Shown in pieces: positions 14,856 through 18,267 of a DNA stretch of 18,267 nucleotides. The first letter of the stretch is position 1. Each line of letters starts with the position of its first letter. The notes under the pieces are model-generated. The model was given only the letters and a program-made list of their open reading frames with translations, was not told the origin of the DNA and searched no databases. A program made the position numbers and the translations under genes. Source of the stretch: JBHIBD01 sp046758865 (GTDB lineage: Bacteria; Planctomycetota; Brocadiia; Brocadiales; Bathyanammoxibiaceae); NCBI GenBank assembly GCA_046758865.1, contig JBHIBD010000039.1, forward strand, positions 1 to 18,267, written 5' to 3'.

Positions 14856-16637
14856 TTAGTAGCGTGTTACCATCTCTAGCCGTTCCATCTCCTCTATAGA
14901 GTAATCCTCTACGCGCTCGCCGAGGAGAACGGTGGGGGTTAAAAATATCGCCAAGTCGGTCTTGTCAATCTCCTCTTTTTTTGAGCTAAATATCTTTCCT
15001 ACACCAGGTATCCTCCAGAAGAGGGGAAACCTTTGTTCGGTAACCGTTTTCTTGTCCTTCATGAGACCGCCGATTACTATGGTCTCTCCGTCCCCCACCC
15101 TTACAACGGTGTCCGTTTCTCTCACGGTTAGAACGGGGGCTGTGGCCTTTTGGTCTCCACTGGTGAATTCCCTTGTGCCTGCCAGCTCTGTGACGGCGGG
15201 GTGTATGTTCATGGTAATCACTCCTGAGGAGCTTATTTGTGGGGTGACGTCCAGGGTAACACCTATGTCGCGTCTATCTTTTGTTATTGTTGTCTGTGGC
15301 GTTCTTACCCCTGGTGACGTCTCGATAAAGGTGGTCTCTGTGGAGAAGAAGGTTTCTTCTGTACTGGCCCTTATTATGGCCGTTTGGTTGTTCAGGGTAG
15401 AGACCTTTGGGCTAGAGATGACGTTTACCTCACCTTGCTCGTTGAGTGCATCTATGACGAGCTGCAGGTCACCTGTCCCTATAGTAAACTGGGAAAAATC
15501 ACCAAAATTCGCTATGTCCCTGACAAGTACTCCCCCTGACACAAGGGACCTGGCAGCCGTACCCCCCTGGGCTAGGGCGGTGTCACCCCCAGGCCGGTTC
15601 TTCCCTCTCAGGTTAAACACCATGTCCCAATTGATTCCATAATTATACTCATCGTCAAGGGTTACCTCTACTATCTTCGCCCGAATGAGGACCTGCCTCT
15701 GTATAGTGCCCTCTACGGCCTCAATGAGCTCCGCTGCCTTTGCCATAAGGTCAGGGTAGGTATTAATTAGTATTATGCCCGCCTGGCGATTGATAGAGAA
15801 TCGGCCCTTATCAACTTCTTCCGGTGCTCCCAGTTGAGCGACCCCAGCTCCAACACCCCCGGTACCACCAACCCCCCCGACACCACCAAATCCACCGATA
15901 CCACCAAGCCCAGCGATACCCCCACTGAACTGGCCCTGGCTGCGAAGGCCAAGGGCAGTTAGCCCCAGTTCGAGCTCCTGGAATATGTCCTGAATATCGA
16001 CACCGCTGACGCTACTGCCAACGCCACCGCCGAAAGCACCACCGCCGGCAATACCACCACCGGCAACACCACCACCGGCAACACCACCACCGACAACACC
16101 ACCACCGGTAATGCCGCCACCACCGCCCCGCTGCTGCCCAACACCGCCGGTGATATTGGAACTCAACCCCCTTGAGCCGAATCGCGAGGTTATGATATAG
16201 TTCAGGTGGAAGAGACGGGTCATCATCTTTGGTTTGGATACCCTTATAAAACCGCTCTCCCTACTGTACTCCAGACTCAGAGGCGTTAATAAGGCATCCA
16301 TGGCCTGGTCGAGGGTGACGTCCCTAAGGTCTACAGTGACCATGCCGTCCACATCGGGGTCTACTATGATATTTTTCTTACTTTCCCTCGAAAAGCTCAG
16401 GAGCACGTCCTGGATGCGTGCATCTCTAACTGATAGTGTGTAAAGCTTTTCTGGCCGCGACTTTTTCGGCTTTTCCTCCAGATGAAGCACAGGCAAGTCT
16501 TTTAGCTTTCTTTCCTTAGGGGGTTCAATCTCAACATATGAGGCGAGGGGTTCGAGCTTTGTGTCTGTGGAGGTACACCCCAAGACAGATACTATCGAAA
16601 AAACGGCGACCGGGATGGCCATCCATCCAGAAAACAT
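14856..16637 (-). CDS. Outer-membrane secretin, MshL/PulD family, with Gly-rich insert
   Basis: Forms the ring-shaped outer-membrane channel for a type IV pilus or type II-like secretion system. The 593-residue product begins with a lipoprotein signal (VLGC, Cys21), though the n-region has no Lys or Arg. An N0/STN-type domain follows (about 65-140, IQDVLLSFSRESKKNIIVDPDVDG). Next is an unusual glycine-rich stretch (about 164-208 and 236-268) around DIFQELELGLTALGLRS. A second small domain (about 275-330, INRQAGIILINTYPDLMAKA) leads to the secretin domain (about 385-570). The latter has STLNNQTAIIRASTEETFFS and TVVRVGDGETIVIGGLMKDK. No earlier in-frame start exists. It is the first gene of the operon; the order secretin-ATPase-TPR matches mshLMN. 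Confidence 0.87.
   Translation of the reverse strand: MFSGWMAIPVAVFSIVSVLGCTSTDTKLEPLASYVEIEPPKERKLKDLPVLHLEEKPKKSRPEKLYTLSVRDARIQDVLLSFSRESKKNIIVDPDVDGMVTVDLRDVTLDQAMDALLTPLSLEYSRESGFIRVSKPKMMTRLFHLNYIITSRFGSRGLSSNITGGVGQQRGGGGGITGGGVVGGGVAGGGVAGGGIAGGGAFGGGVGSSVSGVDIQDIFQELELGLTALGLRSQGQFSGGIAGLGGIGGFGGVGGVGGTGGVGAGVAQLGAPEEVDKGRFSINRQAGIILINTYPDLMAKAAELIEAVEGTIQRQVLIRAKIVEVTLDDEYNYGINWDMVFNLRGKNRPGGDTALAQGGTAARSLVSGGVLVRDIANFGDFSQFTIGTGDLQLVIDALNEQGEVNVISSPKVSTLNNQTAIIRASTEETFFSTETTFIETSPGVRTPQTTITKDRRDIGVTLDVTPQISSSGVITMNIHPAVTELAGTREFTSGDQKATAPVLTVRETDTVVRVGDGETIVIGGLMKDKKTVTEQRFPLFWRIPGVGKIFSSKKEEIDKTDLAIFLTPTVLLGERVEDYSIEEMERLEMVTRY
16038..16112. repeat. 15-bp tandem repeat inside the secretin gene
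   Basis: Five units of ACCACCACCGGCAAC or near variants lie head to tail at 16038, 16053, 16068, 16083 and 16098. Units two and three are identical; the flanking units are degenerate. Each unit encodes VAGGG-type residues (176-200) on the minus strand. In-frame gain or loss of units would only change the length of the glycine-rich loop. Confidence 0.85.
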
Positions 16638-16698
16638 GAGGCTTCCCCAAGACCATAGAACATTCTAGCCACCCCTTCCAGCCAAAAATAGAGCATAA

Positions 16699-16726
16699 AA
16701 TATAACAAAATAAAGCATTAAGTCAA
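16699..16726 (-). promoter_or_regulatory. Candidate promoter of the mshLMN-like operon
   Basis: On the minus strand TTGACT (16721-16726), a 16-base spacer and TATATT (16699-16704) predict a start near 16692, about 55 bases before the secretin ATG. Both hexamers match consensus at 5/6. Confidence 0.55.
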
Positions 16727-16760
16727 GGGGAAAACTTTAGTTTGCCTATGTTTATCCAAT

Positions 16761-16844
16761 TATAATTTAAAGACATAGTAACATCCCCAGGGTAACATTA
16801 AAGTGACTACTGTAGGGCCTAAATGCCCAGCTACGGTAGTTTTT
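16761..16844 (+). terminator. Hairpin plus T-tract, with a TATAAT upstream
   Basis: Bases 16806-16840 form a hairpin: ACTACTGTA pairs with TACGGTAGT (one T-G), continuing GGGC/GCCC with a three-base bulge and loop CTAAAT. Five Ts (16840-16844) follow on the plus strand. This is a good intrinsic terminator, but no gene lies upstream on that strand. A TATAAT at 16761-16766, with only a poor -35, could drive a short transcript of about 70 bases ending here. Confidence 0.5.
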
Positions 16845-16875
16845 CATCCATGAAAACTTAGGAGTAGGTTTTCCC

Positions 16876-16913
16876 TTGACAGATAGTGCGCTCTTGATGT
16901 TTAATGTTAAACA
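16876..16913 (+). promoter_or_regulatory. pgsA promoter with overlapping palindromic operator
   Basis: A perfect TTGACA (16876-16881), 18-base spacer and TTTAAT (16900-16905) precede pgsA, predicting a start near 16912. The perfect palindrome TGTTTAATGTTAAACA (16898-16913, seven-base arms, two-base centre) covers the -10 and the start site. A dimeric regulator bound there would block RNA polymerase. The regulator is unknown. Confidence 0.6.
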
Positions 16914-16963
16914 CGTATAAGGGGAAGAGTTAAGGTTCTAGGACCTATCTTGCGAACTTCTAA

Positions 16964-17536
16964 ATGTCCTTAGCCAACATAGTTACAGCACTGCGTATCC
17001 TTCTTACTCCACTTCTTATCGTCATATTAATCAAGGCCTCTGGTGAGGATTCTTTTCGTTATCTGGCGGCTGCAATGCTGTTTTTTATGGGCATGAGTGA
17101 TGGGCTTGATGGCTACCTGGCAAAAACAAGGAACGAGGTCACCCGTTTGGGTAAATACCTCGACCCCGTAGCGGACAAGGTTTTGGTGTTAAGCCTTTGT
17201 GTCCTACTTGCGTCATCCCTCTGGCCCGAGCCTCGGCTGCCTGTATGGCTGGCTGTCATCATAGTAGGCAGGGAGGCATTTATCTTCTTTGGTTCGCTGG
17301 CACTATACTACCAAGTGGCAGACTGGCAGCCGTGCCCTAACGTTATCAGCAAGGTAAACAATGTTGTCCAGTTGGTTATGTTCGGTATGGTGATTGTAAA
17401 CAACGTGATGCCCTTTCCCATAGTGTCAGCCTTTTTGTGGGCCGTAGCATTTCTTACCCTTGCCTCCTGGATTAGCTATCTGCGGCTGGGCATCGGCTTT
17501 CTTACAGCAGGCAGGGGCATGACACCTACGACGTGA
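16964..17536 (+). CDS. pgsA: CDP-diacylglycerol--glycerol-3-phosphate 3-phosphatidyltransferase
   Basis: Inner-membrane enzyme making phosphatidylglycerophosphate, the precursor of phosphatidylglycerol and cardiolipin. The 190-residue product starts with the family-typical MSLANIVTALRILLTPLL. It carries the CDP-alcohol phosphotransferase motif at residues 46-71: D-G-L-D49-G50-x2-A53-K54-x8-G63-x3-D67-x3-D71. All the aspartates and glycines are present, but the usual Arg of the A-R pair is Lys. Several membrane helices follow (e.g. about 73-88 and 138-180). The length is normal. No clear Shine-Dalgarno precedes the ATG. The ribBA start lies 19 bases after the stop, so the two are probably co-transcribed. 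Other CDP-alcohol transferases (PssA, cardiolipin synthase-like) are less likely from the N-terminus. Confidence 0.88.
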   Translation: MSLANIVTALRILLTPLLIVILIKASGEDSFRYLAAAMLFFMGMSDGLDGYLAKTRNEVTRLGKYLDPVADKVLVLSLCVLLASSLWPEPRLPVWLAVIIVGREAFIFFGSLALYYQVADWQPCPNVISKVNNVVQLVMFGMVIVNNVMPFPIVSAFLWAVAFLTLASWISYLRLGIGFLTAGRGMTPTT

Positions 17537-17555
17537 CTTGAGAGGAGTTTTGTAG

Positions 17556-18267
17556 ATGGTATACAGTTCTATTTCATCGGTATTAGAGGACCTTAAGCAG
17601 GGTAAGATGGTCATTGTGGTGGATGATGCCAACAGGGAGGACGAAGGAGACCTTACCTTGGCGGCGGAGAAGGTCACTCCCGAGACCATAAACTTTATGC
17701 TTACCCATGCCCGCGGCATTATCTGCCTCGCCATATCGACAGAGATTGCCGAGTCACTTAATCTTCCGCCCATGGTCTCCAACAACAATGCGAAGTTCGA
17801 GACACCGTTCACAGTATCAGTAGATGCTGGAAAGGGGATAACGACGGGCGTCTCTGCCAAGGACCGTGCTACAACAATACTGAGAGCGGTGAGCAAGGAT
17901 TGTAAGCCCGACGATTTGGTAAGGCCGGGGCACGTCTTTCCGCTCAAGGCCCGGTTGGGAGGGGTATTAGTAAGGGCTGGGCATACCGAGGGTGCCGTAG
18001 ACCTAGCCAGGCTGGCCGGGCTTCGCCACGCCGCAGTCATCTGTGAGATTATGACTGCGGACGGGAAGATGGCCAAGCTCCCTGAGCTCAAGAAATTTGC
18101 CGAAGAGCACAATCTAAAGGTCTGTACAATCGCTAATATCATCAAGTACCGCCATGAAAAGGAGCGTCTTATCGAGAAAAAGGTTGCGGTGAGCCTGCCT
18201 ACGAAATACGGTGACTTTATGGTGTATCTCTACCGTTCCTTTGTGGACGAGTATCTGCACATAGCAT
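17556..18267 (+). CDS. ribBA: 3,4-dihydroxy-2-butanone 4-phosphate synthase / GTP cyclohydrolase II (5' part, runs off the window)
   Basis: Riboflavin synthesis enzyme. The RibB part converts ribulose 5-phosphate to dihydroxybutanone phosphate. The ATG at 17556 has AGAGGAG about 8 bases upstream; 237 codons are visible with no stop. RibB motifs: DDANREDEGDL (23-33) in the acidic metal-binding loop, HARGIICLAI, TTGVSAKDRATTI, RPGHVFPL and HTEGAVDLARLAGL. The last has Gly where HTEAAVDL is common. After YRHEKERLIEK the reading continues into VSLPTKYGDFMVYLYRS, the start of a GTP cyclohydrolase II-like domain, which indicates the fused RibBA form, although its catalytic part lies outside the window. 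It follows pgsA; no FMN riboswitch is visible before either gene. Confidence 0.9.
   Translation, partial: MVYSSISSVLEDLKQGKMVIVVDDANREDEGDLTLAAEKVTPETINFMLTHARGIICLAISTEIAESLNLPPMVSNNNAKFETPFTVSVDAGKGITTGVSAKDRATTILRAVSKDCKPDDLVRPGHVFPLKARLGGVLVRAGHTEGAVDLARLAGLRHAAVICEIMTADGKMAKLPELKKFAEEHNLKVCTIANIIKYRHEKERLIEKKVAVSLPTKYGDFMVYLYRSFVDEYLHIA

Noticed and set aside
17426..18145. 239-codon minus-strand open frame
   Set aside because: Antisense to the clearly recognised RibB domain of ribBA and the end of pgsA.

Overview
The window looks like chromosomal DNA of a diderm (Gram-negative) bacterium of medium GC. The evidence is a lipoprotein outer-membrane secretin with an MSHA-type ATPase and TPR partner, plus an ExbB/ExbD pair. 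RNase Y alongside Rho, and many genes without a clear Shine-Dalgarno, argue against an ordinary enterobacterium. A Planctomycetota-like or other deep-branching lineage is possible, but the sequence alone does not settle this. No rRNA, tRNA, CRISPR array, transposase, integrase or phage gene was seen.

Layout. Bases 1-313 carry no gene but a dense cluster of inverted repeats, ending in a perfect 11-bp hairpin just before exbB. Bases 314-2063 (+) hold exbB, exbD and a CooF/HycB-type four-cluster ferredoxin; exbB and exbD are separated by an AT-rich gap with a promoter-like site and a foldable leader. Bases 2064-2430 are non-coding. Bases 2431-6508 (+) hold rny (RNase Y), a small hicB-hicA toxin-antitoxin module and mnmG. 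The hicBA module lies between two copies of the last 42 bp of the rny region: copy 1 is the genuine gene end, and copy 2 lies 592 bp downstream. Bases 6531-11167 (-) form a polA-coaE-rho operon convergent with mnmG. It is preceded by a 530-base gene-free stretch with a good promoter immediately after the upstream operon and several foldable segments. Bases 11698-16637 (-) form a tight three-gene operon (secretin, ExeA/DamX-like ATPase, TPR protein) matching the mshL-mshM-mshN order of MSHA/type IV pilus and secretion loci. Bases 16638-16963 are a divergent regulatory region with promoters facing both ways, a palindrome on the pgsA promoter and a hairpin-T-tract terminator. Bases 16964-18267 (+) hold pgsA and the first part of ribBA, which runs off the end.

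How the genes fit together. Most of the window is housekeeping: RNA turnover and termination (rny, rho), tRNA modification (mnmG), DNA repair (polA), CoA and riboflavin synthesis (coaE, ribBA) and phospholipid synthesis (pgsA). The envelope functions are the secretin operon and the ExbBD proton-driven motor. No complete undescribed system is evident. The least ordinary features are the hicBA module bounded by a duplicated rny tail, the repeat-encoded glycine-rich segment in the secretin, the long foldable region upstream of polA, and the regulatory region between mshL and pgsA.
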